Shown piece by piece: positions 1-6,258 of a DNA stretch of 6,285 bases (the stretch's first letter is position 1; each line of letters begins with the position of its first letter). Both the position numbers and the translations under genes were made by a program. Source of the DNA: an uncultured Blautia sp. (GTDB lineage: Bacteria; Bacillota; Clostridia; Lachnospirales; Lachnospiraceae); NCBI GenBank assembly GCA_934394595.1, contig CAKRRX010000146.1:1-6285 (forward strand). Direction: 5' to 3'. A model generated the notes under the pieces. That model saw nothing but the letters and a program-made list of their open reading frames with translations. It did no database searches and was not told the origin of the DNA.

Positions 1-285
1 TTCCGCCTCATATCCATTCCATTCAAGTAACTGTGTACTCTCTTCCCACACAGTTACCGCCTGCACCCCTTCCATATTCCGTAAAACACCTATCTGATCC
101 TGATATTCCTGCGAGATCTCGCACAAAATTGTCACAGCGGTCTTTTTCTGTTCATTCATGCTTTTTCCGCAAACAATCAGACCGTTCAGGCAAAAAAATA
201 CCATACTCCAGAACAGGCAGATTATAACTGCATCTTTTCGCCATACAAGTTTCCCTGTATACCAGAATACTTCTTTTCTATTCAT
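1..285 (-). CDS. Partial membrane protein, N-terminus of a likely FtsX/MacB-type ABC permease
   Basis: An open frame starts at the ATG at 285-283 and continues without a stop for 95 codons to the window edge, so only the N-terminus is present. It opens with MNRKEVFWYTGKLVWRKD, then one hydrophobic helix (about 19-39), then a soluble segment containing QDQIGVLRNMEGVQAVTVWE (62-81). The layout of a short cytoplasmic tail, first helix and an extracytoplasmic domain beginning with an i..l..meGV..V pattern is that of FtsX/MacB-type permeases with a periplasmic-core-like domain. The ATG overlaps the preceding stop by 8 nt (ATGAATAG), with AGGGA 7 nt upstream, so it is coupled to the operon. Pairing with the MacB/LolD-like degenerate ATPase two genes upstream is the natural inference. 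With only 95 residues the family call is tentative; that it is a membrane protein gene is firmer. Confidence 0.72.
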   Translation of the reverse strand, partial: MNRKEVFWYTGKLVWRKDAVIICLFWSMVFFCLNGLIVCGKSMNEQKKTAVTILCEISQEYQDQIGVLRNMEGVQAVTVWEESTQLLEWNGYEAE

Positions 286-1798
286 AAGACTGTCCCTGTT
301 TTTTTCTGCGAATCCATCCCGGAAGAACTACTCCCGCAATACCCAAAACTGCAACTGCGGTTACACCGATCAGAAACTGGTGACCGATTTTAGTGCTTTC
401 TTTTCCATTTGTATCTGTATTTTGTTCTTCTATCTTTAACGGCTGGATCGTCAGTACAATATCACTGGTCTCTTCATAGCAGTTCCCGTTCTCATCTTCA
501 TAAGTCAGAAGAATCCTTCCACCTGTCCGTCCGTATCTTTTTTCTGCCGTCTCTTCCCCTGCATTTACCACGCCTGCGAAAGCGTCCAGTTCACCGGAAA
601 CAGCGGTTCCTCCCTCAATATTTCCAAGAAAAAGACTTTTATCTGTCTGCAATCCCGGAACATCCACGGTGCATCTCGCATTATAAACCATTCCTCTTCC
701 AACATTCATCAGCTGTACCGGTATCTGTAAACGATCTCCTGCGTTGACTTCTTCCGGAATCTGACCGATCTCCATCGTAAGTTCACTCTTCTGTTCAATC
801 GTTATTTCTATTTGCCCGGCTGCGGTAAGTGTTACTGCGTCCGGATTATCATACGACAGTTCCAGCGTCAGTCTGTATTTTCCTGCTTCTGTCTTTTTGT
901 CCGTCCGGATCTCTACCGGAACTTCCAGTGTTTTTCCTGCACCAAGTTTTTCATAATACTGTGTATTCGTAGCATTCCCAAGAGAAATCCCGTCTCCTTC
1001 ACATCCTGCAGTAACGGTCATGTTCTGCACATATTTCTTTTTATTCGTATTTTTCAGAATCACTTTCAAAGTCACGGAATCTCCCGCATAAATATGTTCC
1101 GGAATCTCTTTACAGTCTGCCACGATCACTTTCGGTTCGGATGTCGCTTTTTCTTCTTTATTTTCTCCTCCGGCTGCATCCCCTCCGGATCCTCCTCCCA
1201 CAATTTCTGCCGCAGGCACGATATTATCTGTCTCCTCTGAAATTCCACTGGTATCAGATGGCGTTGGTTCCGGCGTTGCTGTTGGCGTGATTTCCGCCTT
1301 TTTCTCATCATGGATCTGTACATATACCGTAAAATTCTGTTCTATTTCCTGTTCGTCCAATTGAAATGTTGTTTTTATCTGTACCGGATAAGCACCATTT
1401 TTCCTGTCACTTTTCAGTTTTAGCAAAAACTTTATCAGAAAGACTTCTTTCATCTCATCGGTATCATTGATTTTTTCTTCCGTCTTTTTGAATGTCTTCT
1501 GATAATTCTGAAATATAAACGGTGCTGTATTCTGATCTCCAAGATCCGGCGATGCTGTCACTGTCTCCACTTCATTTTTTCCATTTAACACAAGTGGAAG
1601 GATTATCGATACATTTTCTCCATTCACTTCCGGCTCATATCCATCCTGGTACGCTTTTTCCATATCTCCATACCGATTTTCATTATCCAGTTTCAGTTTT
1701 TCATTCCGGGCTGTCGGCTCTGATTCCGCTCCCCATACCTGCACGGGAAGCAGTAAAAGCAACAACATGCACAGTACCTTTCTTATATTTGCCTTCAT
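278..1798 (-). CDS. Secreted, C-terminally anchored protein with Ig-like (COG1361/CARDB-type) repeats
   Basis: This 506-residue protein has a classical signal peptide (MKANIRK, then a Leu-rich core, with cleavage likely after VWG at residue 23). A beta-rich domain (about 60-164) is followed by a Pro/Thr then Gly-rich linker (about 165-222). Two related beta-sandwich units (about 223-336 and 338-455) share the pattern P..i.aGD.l.l.v.l.N, as in COG1361/CARDB/NEW3-type adhesion or scaffold domains. One transmembrane helix (about 474-496) ends in RRKK. It lacks a sortase LPXTG motif, so it is membrane-tethered with its bulk outside. GGGAGG precedes the ATG by 7 nt, and the start overlaps the upstream stop by 4 nt (ATGA). 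Standing between an ABC ATPase-like protein and an FtsX/MacB-like permease, it may be an extracytoplasmic adaptor comparable in role, not sequence, to MacA. That role is inference. Confidence 0.83.
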   Translation of the reverse strand: MKANIRKVLCMLLLLLLPVQVWGAESEPTARNEKLKLDNENRYGDMEKAYQDGYEPEVNGENVSIILPLVLNGKNEVETVTASPDLGDQNTAPFIFQNYQKTFKKTEEKINDTDEMKEVFLIKFLLKLKSDRKNGAYPVQIKTTFQLDEQEIEQNFTVYVQIHDEKKAEITPTATPEPTPSDTSGISEETDNIVPAAEIVGGGSGGDAAGGENKEEKATSEPKVIVADCKEIPEHIYAGDSVTLKVILKNTNKKKYVQNMTVTAGCEGDGISLGNATNTQYYEKLGAGKTLEVPVEIRTDKKTEAGKYRLTLELSYDNPDAVTLTAAGQIEITIEQKSELTMEIGQIPEEVNAGDRLQIPVQLMNVGRGMVYNARCTVDVPGLQTDKSLFLGNIEGGTAVSGELDAFAGVVNAGEETAEKRYGRTGGRILLTYEDENGNCYEETSDIVLTIQPLKIEEQNTDTNGKESTKIGHQFLIGVTAVAVLGIAGVVLPGWIRRKKQGQSYE

Positions 1799-2445
1799 CT
1801 TTTTTCCTCCCGTATCTTATTGATGTTCCGAAGATATCCGTTCTGTATCTCACAGATTCTGTCAAAGTGAACTATATTCTCCCACAAGTTTCCAAATGCC
1901 ACAAAAGCCGTCCCGGAATCTGTCAGACATCCGGAAAGCCAGGTTCCATACTTTTTACGTTCTTCCTCTGTCATTTTGCCGAGTCCATCTCCTGCCAGGA
2001 CTATTTCCGGTTCCGTAGAAAATGCTGCGATACTGAGCAAAATACTTTTTTCATATGCCGTAAGATTTTCTGCATATATCATCCGTTTTTCCCATAATAC
2101 GCTCCCTTTAACCACCGGTCTTATCCGTTCCCACGCCCGTTTTCTGTCATATCCCACGGCAAGCTGCGGGAGTAATATGTAATCCATTGCTCTCATCCGT
2201 TCCAGATCCGGAAATTGTTCCGGTATGATCCCTGCACAGGATATTCTGCATGTTCCTTCCTGCGCCGTTATGATTCCCGAAGCCACCGCGAACATCTCCT
2301 GCGTATCTTCCCGGATATCCCCTTTGATCAGAACTTTTTCCTTCCTGCCAACCGAAAAGTCCACATGATCCAGAATCAGCCGCTGTCCCCGTTCCCATCG
2401 GGTGATCTGACGCATTTCCAGGCATATTTCATCCATTTTTCTCAT
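1795..2445 (-). CDS. Degenerate ABC ATPase-like protein (MacB/LolD-type fold, catalytic motifs lost)
   Basis: This 216-residue protein aligns along its length with MacB/LolD/FtsE-type nucleotide-binding domains but lacks their catalytic residues. The N-terminal beta pattern (LEMRQITR...LDHVDFSV) is intact. The Walker A place reads GDIREDTQ (42-49) with no GKS/T. GIIPEQFPDLERMRAMDYILLP lines up without gaps on the family's Q-loop and following helix. The signature is LTAYEKS (128-134) instead of LSGGQQQ. Walker B is IVLAGDGLG (148-156), with Gly for the Mg-binding Asp and Asp for the catalytic Glu, and the switch His is replaced by Gly185. ATP hydrolysis is therefore unlikely. The frame is uninterrupted, and the stop overlaps the next start as ATGA, which argues against random decay. 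The ATG at 2436 is an alternative start that overlaps the preceding gene by 8 nt. It probably serves as a structural partner of the membrane protein at 285-1. The assignment rests on a by-eye alignment. Confidence 0.72.
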   Translation of the reverse strand: MRKMDEICLEMRQITRWERGQRLILDHVDFSVGRKEKVLIKGDIREDTQEMFAVASGIITAQEGTCRISCAGIIPEQFPDLERMRAMDYILLPQLAVGYDRKRAWERIRPVVKGSVLWEKRMIYAENLTAYEKSILLSIAAFSTEPEIVLAGDGLGKMTEEERKKYGTWLSGCLTDSGTAFVAFGNLWENIVHFDRICEIQNGYLRNINKIREEKR

Positions 2446-3094
2446 CTGTCCTTTCCCTTATACATGTCATCGTTCCAGCATCCATTTCGCATACCGTATC
2501 ACACAGTACATCGATATCATTCTGACTGTGACTGGATAATATAATCGTTTTTTTCTCACCTTTCAGGCTCAGAATCAGTTCGTGCATCTGCTTTACTCCT
2601 TTTTTATCCAGTCCGTTAAACGGCTCATCCAGAATCAAAATGGATGGATCTTCCATTACCGCCTGCGCAATTCCCAGTCTTTGCCGCATGCCGAGCGAAT
2701 ATTTGGATACCGGTTTTTTCAGTTTCGGATCCAGTCCTACGGTTTGAAGCACCTCCTGGATTCTTTCTTTTCCAATTTTATGTTGTAAGGACGCCAGGAT
2801 CTCCAGATTTTTCATACCGGTAAGATTTGGCAAAAATCCGGGCGTCTCTATAATCACACCAATATCTTCAGGAAAATCCACATCTTTTCCAATCTCTTTA
2901 TAGTTTACAAGAATTTTCCCACTGGACGGATTCAGAAAGCCACAGATACATTTCATCAGTACCGTTTTCCCACTTCCATTATTCCCAACGATTCCATATA
3001 TTTTTCCTTCCTGAAACTCAAAACAGACATCCTTTAATACCTGTTCTTCGGAAAATTGTTTTGAAACATGTTCCAGTTTAATCACTGTACGCAT
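2429..3094 (-). CDS. ABC transporter ATP-binding protein, BcrA/LanF type
   Basis: This complete 221-residue nucleotide-binding protein hydrolyses ATP to drive export through the two upstream permeases. Motifs appear in order: Walker A GNNGSGKT (37-44), signature region YSLGMRQR (132-139), Walker B ILILDEP (152-158) with catalytic Glu157, D-loop GLD (161-163), and switch His189 in LSSHS. The Q-loop position carries glutamate in IGVIIETPGF (Glu83). This E-loop is the variant described for lantibiotic immunity LanF proteins and is also common in bacitracin-type ABC-2 ATPases. The SLGM signature in place of LSGGQ is likewise typical of this group. An AGGAGG six bases before the ATG is the best ribosome-binding site in the operon. 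The gene overlaps the next one by 17 nt, or 8 nt if the later start there is used. Drug, peptide or lipid export is plausible; the substrate cannot be read from the sequence. Confidence 0.95.
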   Translation of the reverse strand: MRTVIKLEHVSKQFSEEQVLKDVCFEFQEGKIYGIVGNNGSGKTVLMKCICGFLNPSSGKILVNYKEIGKDVDFPEDIGVIIETPGFLPNLTGMKNLEILASLQHKIGKERIQEVLQTVGLDPKLKKPVSKYSLGMRQRLGIAQAVMEDPSILILDEPFNGLDKKGVKQMHELILSLKGEKKTIILSSHSQNDIDVLCDTVCEMDAGTMTCIRERTDEKNG

Positions 3095-3107
3095 CTTTTT
3101 CCTCCTG

Positions 3108-4007
3108 TTACTCTTCGGTTCCCCTGAATTGAAAATTATATCGTTTCATCTGCCTCGTACTCAGAAACACCAGAACCGCCAGTATGCTCCCAAAGATCAA
3201 AAAAGTTTCTTTCAGACTCGGAAGATTATCGTATCCGAAATTATGCATCGAATAGGTTGCCTGATTCAACGGTGAAATCCATCCTACAATCACCCTGGCT
3301 TTATAATAAAATTCATCTGGAAGTTTCAACAGTGTTTTCAGATTATCCGGATTCAGCAAAAGCCCATATGCACTAAACGTCAATGCACTGATAACCCCTG
3401 CCAGCTGCCCTTTCCACAGTGTAAAAAACATCTGCAAAAACATCAGTACCAATGCATACAGTAACAGCAGAGCAAAGATACAGCACATCGTCTGGTATGG
3501 TCTGCTCATTTCCAGTGTTTTTACTGCTGCAGGAATTCCCAGTGTTTCTCCTTTTTCCGAATATGCCAGCATTGCTGCTGTATAACTCCATGTGTTTTTG
3601 GAAAACAGATAGTTCATACACAGTAGTCCTGTGGAACCCAGGATAAACACGAGATAGAGCACACAGGCTCCCACAATATATAAAAGCTGCCCCGCAATCC
3701 ATATTTTTCTGTTTTCACGAATCAAGAAAAACGGCGTTGCTGTCGTAATAAACGGAAGATCCCCAAACAGCAGCAAAAATAACATGGAACCAAGCAAGAT
3801 AGAATTGCCATCACCAAACGTCCAGATAAACGGTTCCACCAGCTGCATGGTCGTCTCCTGTTCCCTGGCAAACAGAACTAATTTATCTGTCAGCATAAAA
3901 CATAAAATAAATGCAAGCAAAAATGCTGCCATCACGCGCATATTTTTCTTCCACATTCGAAAATTATAACCGGCTGTAACAAGTATCATTCTGCTGATCC
4001 TACGCAT
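3108..4007 (-). CDS. ABC-2-type transporter permease, second subunit
   Basis: This 299-residue membrane protein has about six hydrophobic segments (near 24-46, 68-89, 103-130, 172-197, 200-217, 268-285). A loop after helix 2, FFLIRENRKIWIAGQ (93-107), occupies the place of the ABC-2 coupling motif. Two larger extracytoplasmic loops follow helices 3 and 5 (about 131-171 and 218-267). It is not obviously a duplicate of the preceding permease, so the transporter looks heterodimeric, as in LanEG. A strong site, AAGGAG, lies 8 nt before the ATG, and the start overlaps the previous stop by 8 nt (ATGCGTAG), which implies translational coupling. The ATPase gene begins 13 nt after its TAA stop. A membrane transport role is clear; the exact family is less certain because the sequence diverges outside the coupling motif. 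Confidence 0.82.
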   Translation of the reverse strand: MRRISRMILVTAGYNFRMWKKNMRVMAAFLLAFILCFMLTDKLVLFAREQETTMQLVEPFIWTFGDGNSILLGSMLFLLLFGDLPFITTATPFFLIRENRKIWIAGQLLYIVGACVLYLVFILGSTGLLCMNYLFSKNTWSYTAAMLAYSEKGETLGIPAAVKTLEMSRPYQTMCCIFALLLLYALVLMFLQMFFTLWKGQLAGVISALTFSAYGLLLNPDNLKTLLKLPDEFYYKARVIVGWISPLNQATYSMHNFGYDNLPSLKETFLIFGSILAVLVFLSTRQMKRYNFQFRGTEE

Positions 4008-4752
4008 ATCCTATTCTCCTTCTCGCTGCATCCGCAAAAGCATATCCTGCAATCCCGGTCAGAAACAAAAGCCAGAAAAAGACAGACCAGCCATGCAATG
4101 GCCAGTCTGCCTGTACCACCAGCCAATCCGGCGGATAAAACACCCGACATTCCGGGAAATATCGCTCACATAAAATAATCAGCAGATATTCACTCATAAA
4201 TGGCGCAAGCCATGCCATGTATCGATGATTCACCAACGTTGAAATCCACATGCCGATTTCTGCTTCCAGTGCCCCAAAGGCAAAAAACTGACACAACAGT
4301 TGTCCATATTCCCCCAAAAAATTCTGTATGATCATCCATGAAAATCCTTTTTCCATCGGCAGAAAAACCATCCATGTACACAAAATAAAAGCTGTCGTCC
4401 CAACTACCAGAATACTTCCACCTGCAACTGCATTTGTGATTGCTTTTGACATTATGTATTTTTTTCGTTCTTTTCGAACCAGTACAAATTTATAAATACC
4501 ACTTTTATATTCATCCACAAATCCGGTCGCATACGGTACCGTGCACAACAGGGGAAAATACAACCGAATCCCATCGCCCGTCAGAACTTTCAAAATATAA
4601 CTTTCCGTCCATCCTGCACTCAGTTTCCTGCCACTTCTCAGCACCTCTGCCACCATTTCCAGATTGGTTACGGTGAGAAATATCACAGTAAGAAAAGTTC
4701 CCAGGTACAGCCATTGTTTTCGAAATGCTCTTTTTCTATCATACGGTAACAT
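4000..4752 (-). CDS. ABC-2-type transporter permease, first subunit
   Basis: This is a 250-residue polytopic membrane protein with about six hydrophobic segments (near 13-30, 61-79, 104-130, 149-171, 178-195, 221-241) and a basic end (ARRRIGYA). The stretch after helix 2, GFVDEYKSGIYKFVLVRKER followed by KKYIMSK, is the classic ABC-2 cytoplasmic coupling region (E...G..k..L.Rk.r..yi.sK). Length and topology fit LanE/LanG and BcrB-like exporter subunits. A GGAG lies 7 nt before the ATG, and the gene starts 13 nt after the lipoprotein stop. Its end overlaps the next permease by 8 nt. With that permease and the ATPase at 3094-2429 it probably forms a heteromeric export complex in the cytoplasmic membrane. 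The substrate is unknown; lantibiotic or bacitracin-like peptides are suggested only by family resemblance. Confidence 0.85.
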   Translation of the reverse strand: MLPYDRKRAFRKQWLYLGTFLTVIFLTVTNLEMVAEVLRSGRKLSAGWTESYILKVLTGDGIRLYFPLLCTVPYATGFVDEYKSGIYKFVLVRKERKKYIMSKAITNAVAGGSILVVGTTAFILCTWMVFLPMEKGFSWMIIQNFLGEYGQLLCQFFAFGALEAEIGMWISTLVNHRYMAWLAPFMSEYLLIILCERYFPECRVFYPPDWLVVQADWPLHGWSVFFWLLFLTGIAGYAFADAARRRIGYA

Positions 4753-4765
4753 TCATTTTCTCCGT

Positions 4766-6145
4766 TTAATATCCAAGGGATGTATTGATTACGCTCCCAT
4801 CAATCCCGTTTATCATCAGAAACTCCTGTTTTCCCCAGTCATCACCATCTACGCGAAGTGTTCCGGAAAACGACCATGCAGGAACCATCAGAAAATCTTC
4901 CGTATTGCTTTTTTCTTTGATTCTGAAAAGTCCTTCTGTGATTTCAGATATTTCGCTCTGAATCGTTCCGGTTTCCGTTGCATCCGAATCCAGAAATGCT
5001 GATTCTGTAAACTGCGCCTGTGCCTGTTTTTTGAATGTCTGATAAATCTCCTCAAAATCCATCGTTTCTACATTTTGATTTTCTATCTGTACCACATCCA
5101 TCGGAGATATCAGTTCCACGCTCGTCAGTACACCGTTTTCAAATCCGATACTCAGAGTTGAATAATAATAATTTGCCGCATACAGATCTTCTGATTTCAG
5201 ATCAATCAGTGGTCCCTGAAATGCCGTGATATTTTCATAAGACGGTGTATAGGTTACCATTATATTTTGTATGCTTTCTGCTTCCGATGTTTTATATTCC
5301 GCATACTGCCAGTTTTCCATCCCCAGCTGATTTTTTATCTCATCTGCTTGTTTTACCGCCTCTTCTTTGGATAACGTTCCTGTTTCTTCTTTGACCCATT
5401 CCTGTTCATCTTCATACAGGAACCATTGTGTATTTAACCGATAGTCACTCTCTTCTCTGTTATCCACTTCCACCATCGCCTGATGTCCGTTCACGGTTGC
5501 CTGCGCGATCAGCTGACTGGTTTTATCAAGCCCTTCATAATTTGCATCACCGGATGTGGGCATTGGCAGGTCATCATAATAGCCATATGGATGAAATTCC
5601 CATGTACACGGAATTTTTTCATCGGCATCGCTGGCTGACGCATATTGTTTTTCGTATTCTTTGATTTCTTCTTCCAGCTCTTTTTTTATCCGGTCTGCCT
5701 CTTCCTGGCTTCCATAATCCTCCAGAAGTTTGTCCTGATCACTTATGCGTTCTTTCAGTTGGAGAATCCTATCTTCTATCTCTGTCTTACTTTTTTCTCC
5801 AGGTTCATATGCCGTCGCACCCTCAAACAGCACATCCGCCCACTGTTTTGCCTCTTCTTCCGTAATCACATGTGGTTTTACTCTCACAACCGGTTTGTTC
5901 CCTTCCAGTCCCGTAACACTCGCATCCACAGATACCTCTATTTTTCCTCCATCTGTCGGAAACTGATCCGTATATTTTTCCGGTACTGATGTGTCACTGT
6001 CTTTCTTATTTTCTCTCTGAATCGCCTGTTCCAGTTTTCCCTCATTCTTATTGACCACAATGTCTTCTGTCGGGTTTTCGGCACAGCCGGTAAGTAACAG
6101 ACAGGAGAACAACATCGCACAAAATACTCCTCTACCTTTTCCCAT
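4766..6145 (-). CDS. Secreted lipoprotein with central coiled coil (DUF6034-like)
   Basis: This 459-residue protein begins with a short lipoprotein signal: charged MGKGRG, a hydrophobic core, and lipobox LLTGC with the lipidated cysteine at residue 21. It should therefore be anchored on the outer face of the cytoplasmic membrane. After an acidic, probably flexible segment (22-60) comes a small beta-rich part, then a highly charged heptad-like coiled coil (about 121-170) with a possible turn near EDYGS. The C-terminal 280 residues are a mixed alpha/beta region ending in a MVPAWSF...INGIDGSVI pattern (about 420-453), which recalls PepSY/YycH-type extracytoplasmic domains. Size and layout fit the uncharacterised DUF6034-type lipoproteins of Firmicutes, from memory and unverified. 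It is the first gene of the operon, 13 nt before the first permease, so a role as a substrate-binding, sensing or immunity-type partner of the exporter is plausible but inferred. An ATG at 6163 would add six residues. Confidence 0.85.
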   Translation of the reverse strand: MGKGRGVFCAMLFSCLLLTGCAENPTEDIVVNKNEGKLEQAIQRENKKDSDTSVPEKYTDQFPTDGGKIEVSVDASVTGLEGNKPVVRVKPHVITEEEAKQWADVLFEGATAYEPGEKSKTEIEDRILQLKERISDQDKLLEDYGSQEEADRIKKELEEEIKEYEKQYASASDADEKIPCTWEFHPYGYYDDLPMPTSGDANYEGLDKTSQLIAQATVNGHQAMVEVDNREESDYRLNTQWFLYEDEQEWVKEETGTLSKEEAVKQADEIKNQLGMENWQYAEYKTSEAESIQNIMVTYTPSYENITAFQGPLIDLKSEDLYAANYYYSTLSIGFENGVLTSVELISPMDVVQIENQNVETMDFEEIYQTFKKQAQAQFTESAFLDSDATETGTIQSEISEITEGLFRIKEKSNTEDFLMVPAWSFSGTLRVDGDDWGKQEFLMINGIDGSVINTSLGY

Positions 6146-6148
6146 ATA

Positions 6149-6154
6149 CCCTCC
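6149..6154 (-). promoter_or_regulatory. Ribosome binding site that decides the lipoprotein start
   Basis: GGAGGG lies three bases before the ATG at 6145-6143. The alternative in-frame ATG six codons upstream (6163) has only an A/T-rich run before it and no Shine-Dalgarno match, and this GGAGGG would then fall inside the coding sequence. The spacing is a little short for a Gram-positive site, but this is the only good ribosome-binding sequence near the start, so I favour the downstream ATG. Confidence 0.7.
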
Positions 6155-6221
6155 GTTCGTCATCTGTAATTTTTCATTTTTATTATTTCAAATGCTTTTA
6201 TTGTATTCATTTTACATTCTC

Positions 6222-6250
6222 ATTATATTTTTACTTTATTGTTTTGTCAA
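6222..6250 (-). promoter_or_regulatory. Consensus sigma-A-type promoter of the operon
   Basis: Read on the minus strand, the -35 hexamer TTGACA (6250-6245) is followed by a spacer of exactly 17 nt (6244-6228) and the -10 hexamer TATAAT (6227-6222). Both hexamers match the housekeeping consensus at all six positions. The predicted transcription start lies near 6216-6214, which leaves a leader of about 70 nt before the lipoprotein start at 6145. The spacer and leader are strongly A-rich. No other comparably good promoter was noticed in the short junctions downstream, which supports a single transcription unit. A promoter this strong would normally need repression to keep expression moderate, consistent with the operator overlapping its -35 box. 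Confidence 0.92.
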
Positions 6251-6258
6251 CGCTTTCA
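6245..6258 (-). promoter_or_regulatory. cre-like operator (CcpA/LacI-family) overlapping the -35 box
   Basis: The 14-mer TGAAAGCGTTGACA agrees at every position with the CcpA catabolite-responsive-element consensus TGWAANCGNTNWCA known from Bacillus. Its last six bases are the -35 hexamer itself, so a bound regulator would block RNA polymerase; a repressing role follows from this placement. The central CG and pseudo-palindromic arms are also typical of operators for other LacI/GalR-family regulators, so CcpA is the leading candidate but not the only one. An outer inverted repeat GTCAA-N10-TTGAC (6265-6246) surrounds most of the site. Confidence 0.62.

Noticed and set aside
473..496. LPGW followed by a basic tail in the Ig-like protein as a sortase cell-wall anchor.
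   Set aside because: There is no LPXTG-type motif ahead of the hydrophobic helix; the LPGW sits at the end of the helix, so it is a plain membrane anchor.
1522..2097. Long plus-strand open frame of 191 codons.
   Set aside because: It lies antisense across the junction of the degenerate ATPase and the Ig-like protein, has no ribosome-binding site or recognisable domain, and its composition (Ser, His, Phe, Leu, Pro rich) is that of a reverse-strand shadow.
1795..2445. Degenerate ATPase as a decayed pseudogene.
   Set aside because: There is no frameshift or internal stop over 216 codons, the secondary-structure pattern is preserved, and both ends are tightly coupled to neighbouring genes; retention as a pseudo-ATPase fits better.
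6160..6210. 16-codon leader frame (ATG at 6210, stop at 6160) in the 5' leader.
   Set aside because: It starts only a few bases after the predicted transcription start, has no Shine-Dalgarno site and no attenuator-like hairpin or regulatory codon run; chance in an A-rich leader is likelier.
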